Assembly (NCBI GenBank): GCA_021828475.1
Contig: JAJZIY010000001.1
Span: 1 to 64,000, forward strand
Direction of reading: 5' to 3'
Source of the DNA: Actinomycetes bacterium
Lineage (GTDB): Bacteria; Actinomycetota; Acidimicrobiia; Acidimicrobiales; Palsa-688
Length of the DNA stretch: 64,000 nt
Below the pieces are notes generated by a model that saw nothing but the letters and a program-made list of their open reading frames with translations, made no database searches and had not been told where the DNA came from. Position numbers and translations under genes: made by a program. This document shows, in pieces, positions 18,387 through 27,581 of the stretch (within the stretch, counting starts at the first letter, position 1; each line of letters starts with the position of its first letter).

Positions 18387-19613
18387 ATGGCGTCCGACGA
18401 CGAGCCTCTGTTCGGCCTCCTCAGGGCGGTCGAGGATGCTCCACCGCTCGAAGCGGTGGACGTCTTGGCCGGCCGCCTGGCGGACACGCTGGACGCCCGC
18501 CACGTGGCGCTGCTGATCGCCAGCTTCTCGGGGAGCGCCTTGGTCCGCCTGTCGCATGTGGCTGGCAGTGCGGTTACCGCGGGCAACAATGAACGGCGCG
18601 ACGTGGTACCGCTGGCGGGAACGGTTCACGAACAGGTCCTCTCAACTCAGGAGGTCGCGGTCGTCGCTCAGGATGACGGCTGGACGGTGCTGGTGCCGGT
18701 GACCGAACGCGGCGATGTGATGGGCCTCCTCGAATTGTCGCTGGCGGCCAAGCCCGACCCCGACTCCGTCGACTTCCTGGTCGCCGCCGGTCACGCCCTC
18801 GCCTATGTGTTGATCGCGGTCAGACGACACACCGACCTGTTCGAGTGGGCACAGCGCGTGCGCGCCTTCTCGGTGTCCGCGGAGATCCAACGCCGTCTGC
18901 TGCCCTCTGCCTTCACCGCAGAGGTCGGCCCGGTCACCCTGGCCGGCTGGCTGGAGCCGTCACATACTGCGGGTGGGGACACCTTCGACTACTCCTTGGA
19001 CCGCGAGTATCTGTACCTGTCGCTGACCGACGCCGTGGGCCATTCCACCCCGGCCGCCCTCCTCGCCACGCTGGCGGTCGGGACGTTGCGTAACCGACGC
19101 CGGGCGCTGGCCGCCCCGGCCGAGCAAGCCGACGCCGCCGACGGCGAGCTGCGAGTCAACGCCAAGGAGGACCAATTCGTCACCGGCCTGATTGCCCGGC
19201 TGCACATAGCCGAAGGGACCCTCGAGATCGTCAACGCGGGGCACCCGGTCCCCTACCTGGTCCGAGACGGCCACGCCCGTGCCCTCCAACTGTCAATCCA
19301 CCCCCCGCTAGGTGTCGGAGGGGGCGGCTACCAAGCCGACACGATCAGGCTCCGCGTGGGCGACCGGCTCGTGATGGTCACCGACGGCTACCTCGAACGG
19401 CGCGCCGCGCTCGTCGACATCGAGTCGATCCTGACAGCCGACACCGACCGTCACCCCCGTCAGCTCGTCCAACAGCTCGCCAGTAGCGTCCTGGCGGCCA
19501 CCGGCGGCCGCCTACGCGACGACGCCACTGTTCTCTGCGTCGACTTCTACGGGCCAGCCGGGCGCCGCAACACCCGCGGGGGCGCCAGCCAGGCCCGGAG
19601 CACTCACCCCTGA
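18387..19613 (+). CDS. GAF-like + SpoIIE/PP2C-type serine phosphatase
   Basis: RRLLPSAFTAEVGPVTLAGWLEPSHTAGGDTFDYSLDREYLYLSLTDAVGHSTPAALLA...NAGHPVPYLVRDG...VTDGYLERR; start at ATG 18387. Confidence 0.82.
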   Translation: MASDDEPLFGLLRAVEDAPPLEAVDVLAGRLADTLDARHVALLIASFSGSALVRLSHVAGSAVTAGNNERRDVVPLAGTVHEQVLSTQEVAVVAQDDGWTVLVPVTERGDVMGLLELSLAAKPDPDSVDFLVAAGHALAYVLIAVRRHTDLFEWAQRVRAFSVSAEIQRRLLPSAFTAEVGPVTLAGWLEPSHTAGGDTFDYSLDREYLYLSLTDAVGHSTPAALLATLAVGTLRNRRRALAAPAEQADAADGELRVNAKEDQFVTGLIARLHIAEGTLEIVNAGHPVPYLVRDGHARALQLSIHPPLGVGGGGYQADTIRLRVGDRLVMVTDGYLERRAALVDIESILTADTDRHPRQLVQQLASSVLAATGGRLRDDATVLCVDFYGPAGRRNTRGGASQARSTHP

Positions 19614-19839
19614 CTCGCCAGCAGCGGCGTTGCCGGCCATCTGCGGCGGTCTCTGCCCCGCCGGTGCCGGTCGCCTTCCGGGCACGCTGGGCAAGCCCAG
19701 TCGAGGTGGCGGCTGCACCTCCTGGCCGGGGAGGTGCAGGAGGAGGGCTCGAAGCCCGGCCGCGTCAAGCCGTGCGGCGCTTCAGGCTCAGTCCGGGCGG
19801 TGCCGGGGGGAAGCGCCAGATTGTTCCTGGGTCTTCCGG

Positions 19840-20153
19840 TGCGGGGCTGGCTCACCCGCAAGGAGGGCCCGAGCTCGGGTACCGCCGCAACGGTGTGGCC
19901 TCGATCGTGGCCGCCCTCGACGTGCATACCGGCCAGGTGAGCGCCGAACAGGTCGCCCGCAACGACGCCGATCATTTCATCGAGTTCCTGGCCGGTATCG
20001 ACCAAGAGACCGACCCCGCCCTTGCCGTCCACCTGATTTTGGACAACGGCAGCTCGCATGTGGCCAAGAAGACCAAGGCATGGCTTGCCGATCACCCCCG
20101 GTTCCACGTGCACCACACGCCCAAGCACGCCAGCTGGCTCAACCAGGTCGAGC
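19840..20153 (+). pseudogene. N-terminal/central fragment of IS630-type transposase
   Basis: GYRRNGVASIVAALDVHTGQVSAEQVARNDADHFIEFLAG...HLILDNGSSHVAKKTKAWLADHPRFHVHHTPKHASWLNQVE, then unrelated sequence. Confidence 0.85.
20126..20153 (+). repeat. 28-bp perfect direct repeat, right copy
   Basis: Identical to 17793-17820; both transposase fragments break at opposite edges of this repeat. Confidence 0.95.
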
Positions 20154-20216
20154 CTTGGCCTTACCCAGCATCTCGATCACTTCAAATGACATTCATGTTG
20201 TTTCCGCGCGGGTGCA

Positions 20217-21263
20217 CTAGCGCCGTTGCAGGCGCACGTCGAGGCTGTCACGCAGGGCATCGCCGATGAAGTTGAAAGCGACCACCGTCAGGACGATGGC
20301 AACGCCTGCCGGGTAGAGCTGCCACCAGTACCCGTCGTATATGACGGTGGTGCCGTTGGAGAGCATGCCGCCCCATGTCGGGATGGTGTCGGGGAGGCCG
20401 AGCCCCAGGAAGCTGAGTGAGGCGAGCGCCAGGATGGCGTCGGCGATGAGGAACGACGTATTGACCATGATCGTGCCGATGGCGTTGGGGATGATGTGGC
20501 GCAGCACGATGCGCGCCTGGGTGCCACCTGCCACCCGCACCGCCTGCACGTACTCCCGTGTCCGCAGGCTCAGCGCCTCGCCTCGTACCAGTCGTGCCGG
20601 GCCGAGCCAGGCGATGAAGCTGAGCACCAGGATCATGAGCGGCAGGTTGGGGGAGAACATGGCTGAGAGCAGGATCAGCAGGAACAGGGTCGGTAGCGAG
20701 TAGAGGGCGTCGACGAGCCGCATCATCACGGCGTCGACGATCCCGCCCGCCACAGCCGAGATCGCCCCGTAGAGGGTGCCGAAGATCGCAGCGCACAGCC
20801 CGGCGGCCAGGCCGATCTCGATGGAGCTCTGGCCGGCGACCATCAGGCGCCCCAGGACGTCGAAGCCTTCACCGTCGGTGCCGAGGAGATGGCCTGCGCT
20901 GGGAGCGTAGTTGGAGAAGGCCGGGTTGAGCGTCTTCTGGTCGGTGATGTACAGGTGGGGCCCGACGAAGCAGAAGAGCACCAGCAGGACAATGATCGCC
21001 ATGCCTACGACGGCGAGCTTGTTCTCGATGAAGGTGACGGCGGTCAGGCGGAACAGGCTCGTGCGGGAGGGGCGCCCCGTAGTGGCGCCGATCTCGAGCT
21101 CGGCCGGCTCGGAGCCGGCCGGTCCGCCAAGAGCGGCTTCCGGCGCGGCGCCCAGCGTGCCGGGCTTGTCCGGAACGGCTATGTCCTGGGCAGTGGCCCC
21201 CATGTCGGAAGCCGGCCAAGGGCCATCGCCGAACGGGCCTGAAGGCTGGGAGGAGGCTGGCAT
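20217..21263 (-). CDS. ABC transporter permease (DppC/OppC type)
   Basis: LLGTDGEGFDVLGRLMVAGQSSIEIGL; EYVQAVRVAGGTQARIVLRHIIPNAIGTIMV. Confidence 0.9.
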   Translation of the reverse strand: MPASSQPSGPFGDGPWPASDMGATAQDIAVPDKPGTLGAAPEAALGGPAGSEPAELEIGATTGRPSRTSLFRLTAVTFIENKLAVVGMAIIVLLVLFCFVGPHLYITDQKTLNPAFSNYAPSAGHLLGTDGEGFDVLGRLMVAGQSSIEIGLAAGLCAAIFGTLYGAISAVAGGIVDAVMMRLVDALYSLPTLFLLILLSAMFSPNLPLMILVLSFIAWLGPARLVRGEALSLRTREYVQAVRVAGGTQARIVLRHIIPNAIGTIMVNTSFLIADAILALASLSFLGLGLPDTIPTWGGMLSNGTTVIYDGYWWQLYPAGVAIVLTVVAFNFIGDALRDSLDVRLQRR

Positions 21264-22273
21264 CAGTAGCGGATCCTCGGGTCGAGCACGGCGTAGCCGA
21301 TGTCGGCGACGAGGTTGCCGATTATGACACCCACCGCTGCCACCAGGGTCAGGCCGAGGAGGACGGAGAAGTCCTCCGAGGTCGCCGACTGGACGAAGAG
21401 CAGGCCGACACCGGGGTAGTTGAACACGTTCTCTGTGATGACGGCGCCGCTCAGGATGCCGGGGACCGACAGCCCGATCAGCGTCGCCATCGGTATGAGG
21501 GAGTTGCGCAGGGCGTGGCGCAGTAGGACCACGCGCTCGCTGAGCCCTTTGGCTCGAGCGGTACGGATGAAGTCCTGGGCCATGCTGTCGATCATCGCCG
21601 AGCGCATGTAACGGCTGTAGGCGGCGATGCTCACCAACGCCAGGGTCGACACGGGCAGGACCAGGCCCTGCCAGTCCGAGAAGATCGCCGCCAGGCTGGT
21701 GCCTGACGGCGCGGTCGGCGGCAGGACGTGCAGGCTGATGGCGAAGATCTCGATGAGGATGATGCCCAACCAGAACGTCGGGAAGGAGTAGAGGACGAAC
21801 GAGGCCCCGGTCAGTGCGTAGTCCTCGAACCGGTTGCGGCGGACCGCCTGCAGGACGCCGAGCGGGATCGCGACGACGATCGCCACGATGGTGGCCAGCC
21901 CGACCAGGATTATCGACTTGGGGAACCGCTGGATGAAGAGCTGAGCGACCGTGCTGTTCTGGATGTAGGAGAAACCGAGGTTCCCGTGGACCAGGTGGTC
22001 CAGGTACACCCAGAACTGGTACCAGACAGGCTTGTCGAAGCCGTTGAGCTTGTCGAAGGCAGCCACCGCGGCGGGCTGGGCCTTGACCCCGAGCTCCGCC
22101 CGGGCCGGGTTCCCGGGCAGGAGGTGGAACAGCACGAACATGACCACGGTCACCAGCAGCAAGACGATGACGGACTGCCCGACCCGTCTGATGATGTAGC
22201 CGATCAACTCTGCATGCTCCGAGGTCTGTGAGGACTGCGGGCGGCCGGGGACAGTCGAGGCAAGGGCCGGCAC
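21263..22273 (-). CDS. ABC transporter permease (DppB/OppB type)
   Basis: YIIRRVGQSVIVLLLVTVVMFVLFHLLPGNPARAE; FIRTARAKGLSERVVLLRHALRNSLIPM; true start may be TTG 22207. Confidence 0.9.
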   Translation of the reverse strand: MPALASTVPGRPQSSQTSEHAELIGYIIRRVGQSVIVLLLVTVVMFVLFHLLPGNPARAELGVKAQPAAVAAFDKLNGFDKPVWYQFWVYLDHLVHGNLGFSYIQNSTVAQLFIQRFPKSIILVGLATIVAIVVAIPLGVLQAVRRNRFEDYALTGASFVLYSFPTFWLGIILIEIFAISLHVLPPTAPSGTSLAAIFSDWQGLVLPVSTLALVSIAAYSRYMRSAMIDSMAQDFIRTARAKGLSERVVLLRHALRNSLIPMATLIGLSVPGILSGAVITENVFNYPGVGLLFVQSATSEDFSVLLGLTLVAAVGVIIGNLVADIGYAVLDPRIRY

Positions 22274-22294
22274 GGGGCCAGGCCCCGTGCCGGC
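22266..22294. other. Strong intergenic inverted repeat between SBP and permease genes
   Basis: GCCGGCACGGGGCC-A-GGCCCCGTGCCGGC, perfect 14-bp arms. Confidence 0.8.
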
Positions 22295-22330
22295 CGTGCC
22301 GGCCTCAGCGACGCCCGAAGGCCGCCGGGA

Positions 22331-24178
22331 TTACTTGAAGAACCAGTACTGGGGCTCGATGTAGCCGAAGCCGCCGTCGAACTCGCTGGTGAGGCCGTAG
22401 CCGGTGAGGTTGTTGGCCGTTGCCCAGATGTTCTTGGGGACCGGCTGCCAGATCCAGGGCTCGTCCCTGACCACGGTGTTCTCGTACTCCTTGTACGGGA
22501 TCAGGTTGGTGGCGGTCGTGCTCTCCTGGATCAGCTTGTCGAGCACCGGGTTGGAGTAGCCCCCGGCGTTGAAGGCACCACCGGTGTTGAGCAGGCCCTC
22601 CCCGGACGGGTAGGTCGACAGGCTGATGCCCCCGTACTCACCCAGCTGCCAGGTGCAGGTAGGGCTGTTCTTCTCCTTGGGCAGGACGCACTGCTGGACC
22701 TGGGAGATGACGGTGTTGAAGGAGGCGCTACGGGGATTGATCTGCACACCGGCCTTGGACGCATCGGACTGGAACAGGTCCGTCTGCTCCTGGAGCAGTT
22801 GGTTGCCGCTCGAGTAGAGCAGGTTGAGCGACAGCTTCTCGCCGTTGGTGACACCTGCACCGCAGCCGGCGGGACCGGGCTTGACGCAGACGTCGACCCC
22901 ACCCGGGTTGACCTTCCACCCGTGCGCACGCAGCAGGCTCTCCGCTGCAGCCACCGAGTACGGGTACGGGTTGGTCAGCTCGCTGTTGCTGACGAAGGGG
23001 TTGCCCTTGGGATAGATCGGGGTCGGGCCGTAGGTCGGCACGCCGTAGCCGAACTGGAAGTGCTCGATCATGGTGGTCTGGTCGGTGAGGTGGGCAAGCG
23101 TCCAGCGGATGTAGGCCTGGCTCAGGATGGCTCCGACAGCGGGGTTCTTGGTGTTGGGGATCATGTAGTCGAAGCCCCAGGTGGGCGTCGGCGTGATCTT
23201 GTAGCCCTCTGCCTTGACCGCTGGGATGGCGGGGACGTCCGGCTGGGGCACGGCTGCGTAGTCGACGGTCGAGGTGCCGGCCCGCAACGAGGTGAACTCG
23301 GCCGAGTCACTGGTGAAGGGGATCTCCTCGAACTCAGAGACGAGCGGGTGGGTGCCCGAGAAGCGGGGGTTGGGCACGAACACGTCGGGCGAGCTGGCGC
23401 CTCCGAAGGACTTGAGCTGCCAGGCCCCGTCGACGACCTTCCACAGCGGGTTGGTGCTGTAGGTGTTGGTGTCGGACGCCTCTTTCTGGAGGAACTTGAG
23501 CACAGCCGCTGCGCCCTTCGGGCTGGCGGCGTAGTTGCCGACCTTGCCGTTGAGCGACGTCTTGTCCCACGCGTGCGAGGGCATCGGCGTGATGTAGTCG
23601 AGGCCGTTGAGGTTGAAGTAGGTGGGGTTCATCGGGGTCTTCAGCACGAACTGGACCGTGCGGGAGTTGAGCGCCTTGTAGCTCTTGAGGTTGTAGGGGA
23701 ACTGCGTTGGACCGGCGTAGTTGCCCCACGTGGTGCCCATGGCCTCGGCCAGTTGGATGTAGAAGAGGACGTCGGCGGACGTCACCGGTGCACCGTCGGA
23801 CCAGATGTAGGGGCGAAGGGTCATGGTGACGACCGTGTCGTGGTTGGACCACACCGGTGGCTCGGCCATCGAGCGGTTGTAGTCCAGCGTGGGCTGGTAG
23901 GGGTCTGGCAGGTAGACCAAGGGGTACATCAGGTTGATGAACTGGCTGTTGTTGTACAGCGACTGGTTCGCGGTGCTCGTCTCGGGGAAGATGTAGTTCG
24001 GCGGTGCCGACGGCGACTCGGCGAACTTGATCACTCCCCCCCTTGCGGCTTGGGGGTGCAGCGCGGCGTGGGCCGTGGCTGCACTGGCTCCTCCGGCGAA
24101 GGTTCCGACGGTGCCGATGGCAACCGCTATGGCACCGCTCAACGTGGCCGTCGAGCGGCCTCTCTTCGATAGTCCCAC
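22331..24178 (-). CDS. ABC transporter substrate-binding protein, family 5 (peptide/nickel type)
   Basis: Signal peptide, then RGGVIKFAESPSAPPNYIFPETST...TLRPYIWSDGAPVTSADVLFYIQL. Confidence 0.9.
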   Translation of the reverse strand: MGLSKRGRSTATLSGAIAVAIGTVGTFAGGASAATAHAALHPQAARGGVIKFAESPSAPPNYIFPETSTANQSLYNNSQFINLMYPLVYLPDPYQPTLDYNRSMAEPPVWSNHDTVVTMTLRPYIWSDGAPVTSADVLFYIQLAEAMGTTWGNYAGPTQFPYNLKSYKALNSRTVQFVLKTPMNPTYFNLNGLDYITPMPSHAWDKTSLNGKVGNYAASPKGAAAVLKFLQKEASDTNTYSTNPLWKVVDGAWQLKSFGGASSPDVFVPNPRFSGTHPLVSEFEEIPFTSDSAEFTSLRAGTSTVDYAAVPQPDVPAIPAVKAEGYKITPTPTWGFDYMIPNTKNPAVGAILSQAYIRWTLAHLTDQTTMIEHFQFGYGVPTYGPTPIYPKGNPFVSNSELTNPYPYSVAAAESLLRAHGWKVNPGGVDVCVKPGPAGCGAGVTNGEKLSLNLLYSSGNQLLQEQTDLFQSDASKAGVQINPRSASFNTVISQVQQCVLPKEKNSPTCTWQLGEYGGISLSTYPSGEGLLNTGGAFNAGGYSNPVLDKLIQESTTATNLIPYKEYENTVVRDEPWIWQPVPKNIWATANNLTGYGLTSEFDGGFGYIEPQYWFFK

Positions 24179-24645
24179 TTGTACTCCTCACTGTCCAGCC
24201 ACCCCTCGGGGTGGCCCACCTCGGGACCGAATTGCGTAACCATAGCAAGGTCCCGCGGTTATGGCACTTCACCCGCTGGTGACGGCGCCTGGCATGGCGG
24301 GGTCGTGCCGACCTGCGCCGATGGCGGTGGCGGGCGACCGCCCGAGCCCGCAGCGGGGGGACCCGGACGGCGGAAGGCAGGCGTCCGGGCCGGCTTGGGC
24401 CACCGCGCCTTGCCGAAGCGTTGCAGCGAGCCGGTCGAGGGCCGCGGCGGCGCGACGAGCCGAGGGGTTGTCCGAGCCGGCAGCCACGCTCAGTGCTGTG
24501 GTGCGACTACGGGCGACGACCGGCGCGGTCGCCACGGCGCGCCCGCCAGCGGCGCTGCGGACGGGGCCCCCGGCCGCAGGCAGGCCTACAAGCCCACCGC
24601 CGGGCTGCGACGGGAGTGCTGGCGCGGATCGGGCACCATGGTGGT

Positions 24646-25341
24646 ATGTCAGGGGGGCCGCAGGACAGGCAGGACACCCAAGCGCGCGCTGCGTGGGGGG
24701 TTGCAGCGCGTTCGGAGCCGCGCTGGCCCGCGATGGTAGCGGTGCTGGTCGCCGTCGGCCTGCAACTGGTCCTACCGGACACGGTCATAAGTGGCCTCGG
24801 GCCCCGCTGGCTGGTGCCGACGCTCGAGGGAGTAGTCGGACTGGCCCTGTTGGTGGCCAATCCTCGCCATACGGTCAAATCGGTGCACCTGCGGCTGGCG
24901 TCGCTGTTGCTCATAGCCCTCGTCAACGTCGCCAACCTGGTGTCGCTCGCCGAACTGGTGGCGGCTCTGGTCAACGGGTCGACGCACGCTGCCGGGCGGT
25001 CGCTCGTGTTTGCCTCCGTGCCGATATGGCTCACCAACGTGATCGTGTTCGCCCTCTGGTACTGGGAGCTCGACCGGGGTGGGCCGGCGGCACGCCTGGA
25101 GGACGACCACCGCGCTCCCGATTTCCTCTTCCCTCAGATGACCGCGCCGAGCTCCAGCCCGCACTGGACGCCGGGCTTCGTGGACTACCTCTACACGTCT
25201 TTCACCAATGCGACAGCCTTCAGCCCGACGGATACGATGCCGCTCACCGCCTGGGCCAAATTGCTGATGATGGTGCAGTCCTTCGCCTCCCTGCTCACCG
25301 TCGCACTCGTGTTCTCCCGGGCGATCAACATCCTCGGCTGA
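24646..25341 (+). CDS. Conserved membrane protein (DUF1345-like)
   Basis: PGFVDYLYTSFTNATAFSPTDTMPLTAWAKLLMMVQSFASLLTVALVFSRAINIL; start at ATG 24646. Confidence 0.65.
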   Translation: MSGGPQDRQDTQARAAWGVAARSEPRWPAMVAVLVAVGLQLVLPDTVISGLGPRWLVPTLEGVVGLALLVANPRHTVKSVHLRLASLLLIALVNVANLVSLAELVAALVNGSTHAAGRSLVFASVPIWLTNVIVFALWYWELDRGGPAARLEDDHRAPDFLFPQMTAPSSSPHWTPGFVDYLYTSFTNATAFSPTDTMPLTAWAKLLMMVQSFASLLTVALVFSRAINILG

Positions 25342-25412
25342 CCAGCCTCGCGGTGCCCCCCTGGACGACCGAGCTCCGTGGCCCGTGGGGCTCCGCAATA
25401 CGATGTCGGCCT

Positions 25413-25781
25413 GTGGGCACCACCGAGGCACATGACATCCTGGAGCCGGGCGAGGAGCTTGTCTGGCAGCGCCCCGGCAACATGGCTTGGCGCCGAGGTG
25501 CCATAAGCGGCTACCTGGTGCTCACCGACCGCAGGGTGGTCTTCGAACCCCACCGCGTCGAGGTGCTCAAGGGCCTGAAACGCTGGTCGGCGCCCCTGGC
25601 CAGGATCGCCGCCGTCGGCACGCAGCCGCGCGGCTACAACCCCTTCACGGGCAGCCTGCGGCCTCGCCTGCGCCTGGCCATGGAGGATGGTTCGGCAGAG
25701 ATCTTCCTCGTGAACGACCTGGCGTCGGCCATAGGGGACATCGCCAGCGCAGTGGAGCGGCGCAGGGCGGTCGGTGACTGA
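25413..25781 (+). CDS. GRAM/PH-like domain protein
   Basis: AISGYLVLTDRRVVFEPHRVEVLKGLKRWSAPLARIAAV; GTG start. Confidence 0.6.
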   Translation: MGTTEAHDILEPGEELVWQRPGNMAWRRGAISGYLVLTDRRVVFEPHRVEVLKGLKRWSAPLARIAAVGTQPRGYNPFTGSLRPRLRLAMEDGSAEIFLVNDLASAIGDIASAVERRRAVGD

Positions 25782-25832
25782 GGGTCACCGACCGGTTGGG
25801 ACCTCGCCGGCCGTGGCCGTGCCCTGGCGGAC

Positions 25833-25853
25833 GGGCCCTTCCCTGGGCCCTTT
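25833..25853 (+). terminator. Candidate terminator between convergent genes
   Basis: GGGCCC-TTCCCT-GGGCCC-TTT. Confidence 0.4.
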
Positions 25854-25876
25854 GCTCGGCCTCAGCGCCCCGGCCT

Positions 25877-27469
25877 TCAGGCCATGCTCACCAGGTCGAG
25901 CATCTCCTCGCTCCAGGCGTCCTCGTCGCCGTCCGGCATGAGCAGCACGCGGTCCGGTTGCAGTTCGGTGACGAAGCCCGCGTCATGGCTGACGACGACC
26001 ATCGTGCCCGGCCATTCCGAGAGGGCGTGCCCGATGGCCTCGCGCGATGGCGGGTCCAGGTTGTTGGTGGGCTCGTCGAGCAGGAGGCAGTTGTGCCGCC
26101 CGGCCACGAGCTGGGCCAGGGCCAGCTTGGTCTTCTCGCCGCCGGACAAGGTGGAGGCATCCTGGAACGCCTTGTCTCCGACGAGGCCGAACATCCCGAG
26201 CAGGCTTCGCAGATCCGTGTCCGGCGCTCCAGAAGCCCCGCGCATGTGGTCCAGCACCGTGCGACCGGCGAGGATCCCCTCATGCTCCTGGGCGTAGTAC
26301 CCGATCGACACGCCGACGCCCGCTCGCCACGCACCTGCGGTCGGCTCGCCGATGCCGGCCAGGAGCCGGAGCAGGCTGGTCTTGCCGGCGCCGTTCAGGC
26401 CCATGACGAGCAGGCGCTGGCCCCGCTCAACGCCGAAGCTGACGTCCGTGAAGACGTCCTGGATGCCGTAGGACTTGGCAAGGCCTTCCGCTTCCAGCAC
26501 GAGACGCCCGCTGTGTGGGGGCGTCGGGAAACTGACGTGGTACTTGCGCTCGCGCCGGGCCGGAGCGCCCACGGCCGCTGCTTGCATCTGGGCAACCCGG
26601 CGGTCGAGCGTCTTGGCGACCCGTGCCCGCTTGGCCGTCTGGTGCCGCATCGACTCGGCCAGGTCCCCCAGGCGTTTGATCTCGGCGCCCTGGCGTGCCG
26701 CCAGCTTCACCTGGCGGGCCTCGTCGGCGGCGCGGGCCTGCCGGTACTGGGAGTAGGTCCCCTTGTACTCGACCATGGTGCCCTCGTCGAGGTGGAGCAC
26801 GCGGGTTATCGACTCGTCGAGCAGGTCCAGGTCGTGGCTGACGACGAGCAGGGCGCCGCGGTACGCGCGCAGGAACGACATGAGCCAGGCCTTGGCGTCG
26901 CTGTCCAGGTGGTTGGTGGGCTCGTCGAGCAACAGGACATCGCTGCCGGCGAAGAGTATCCGGGCCAGCTCGAGGCGGCGCCGCTCGCCGCCGGAGAGCA
27001 CGCTCACGGGCAGGTCCAGGCGGTCTGCGCCAATCCCCAGGCCGGCCACCAGGCGGCGTACCTCGGGCTCGGCAGCGTAGCCGCCCAGGGCGGCGAAGCG
27101 CTCCTCTGCGCGCGAGTAGCGATGAACGGCCCGCTCCGAGGGGTCTTCCTCCATAGCGAGGCGCAGCTTCTCGAGCCGTTCGAGAGCCTCGTCGAGCCCT
27201 CTACCCGACAGGACGTGGGCCAAGCCGGTGCCTGCCACTTCGGCAGCGAGCTTGCGGGGGTCCTGGCTCAGGAAGCCGAGCGGTCCCTGGACACGGCACC
27301 CACCGCCGGCCGCAGGCGCCTCGCCGCTCAGGACTTTGAGGAGGCTGGTCTTGCCGGCGCCGTTGCGGCCGACGAGGCCGACCTTGTCGCCGGCGCGCAC
27401 GGTGAAGGAAGCATCCGCCAGCGTGGTCCGGCCACCGACCTCGACACCAAGGTTGCGCGCTTCCAGCAC
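25877..27469 (-). CDS. ABC-F family ATPase
   Basis: Two ABC domains: [41 protein letters not shown] and [41 protein letters not shown]; no TM. Confidence 0.92.
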   Translation of the reverse strand: MLEARNLGVEVGGRTTLADASFTVRAGDKVGLVGRNGAGKTSLLKVLSGEAPAAGGGCRVQGPLGFLSQDPRKLAAEVAGTGLAHVLSGRGLDEALERLEKLRLAMEEDPSERAVHRYSRAEERFAALGGYAAEPEVRRLVAGLGIGADRLDLPVSVLSGGERRRLELARILFAGSDVLLLDEPTNHLDSDAKAWLMSFLRAYRGALLVVSHDLDLLDESITRVLHLDEGTMVEYKGTYSQYRQARAADEARQVKLAARQGAEIKRLGDLAESMRHQTAKRARVAKTLDRRVAQMQAAAVGAPARRERKYHVSFPTPPHSGRLVLEAEGLAKSYGIQDVFTDVSFGVERGQRLLVMGLNGAGKTSLLRLLAGIGEPTAGAWRAGVGVSIGYYAQEHEGILAGRTVLDHMRGASGAPDTDLRSLLGMFGLVGDKAFQDASTLSGGEKTKLALAQLVAGRHNCLLLDEPTNNLDPPSREAIGHALSEWPGTMVVVSHDAGFVTELQPDRVLLMPDGDEDAWSEEMLDLVSMA

Positions 27470-27581
27470 CGGTCCATGATGGCGGAAAACTGGGCCGGAC
27501 CGGGCCAGGTGACGTGTGGCACGGCAACGGAGCAGTTCGGCACGGCGGTGGGCGGCTGGCGCTGGTGGGGGCGACCGGGCC

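Noticed and set aside
17724-20223. Simple composite transposon with target duplication
   Set aside because: The 8-bp ACTAGCGC match could be chance, IS630 elements normally duplicate only TA, and no intact transposase or terminal inverted repeats were found; not called as a mobile_element with defined ends.
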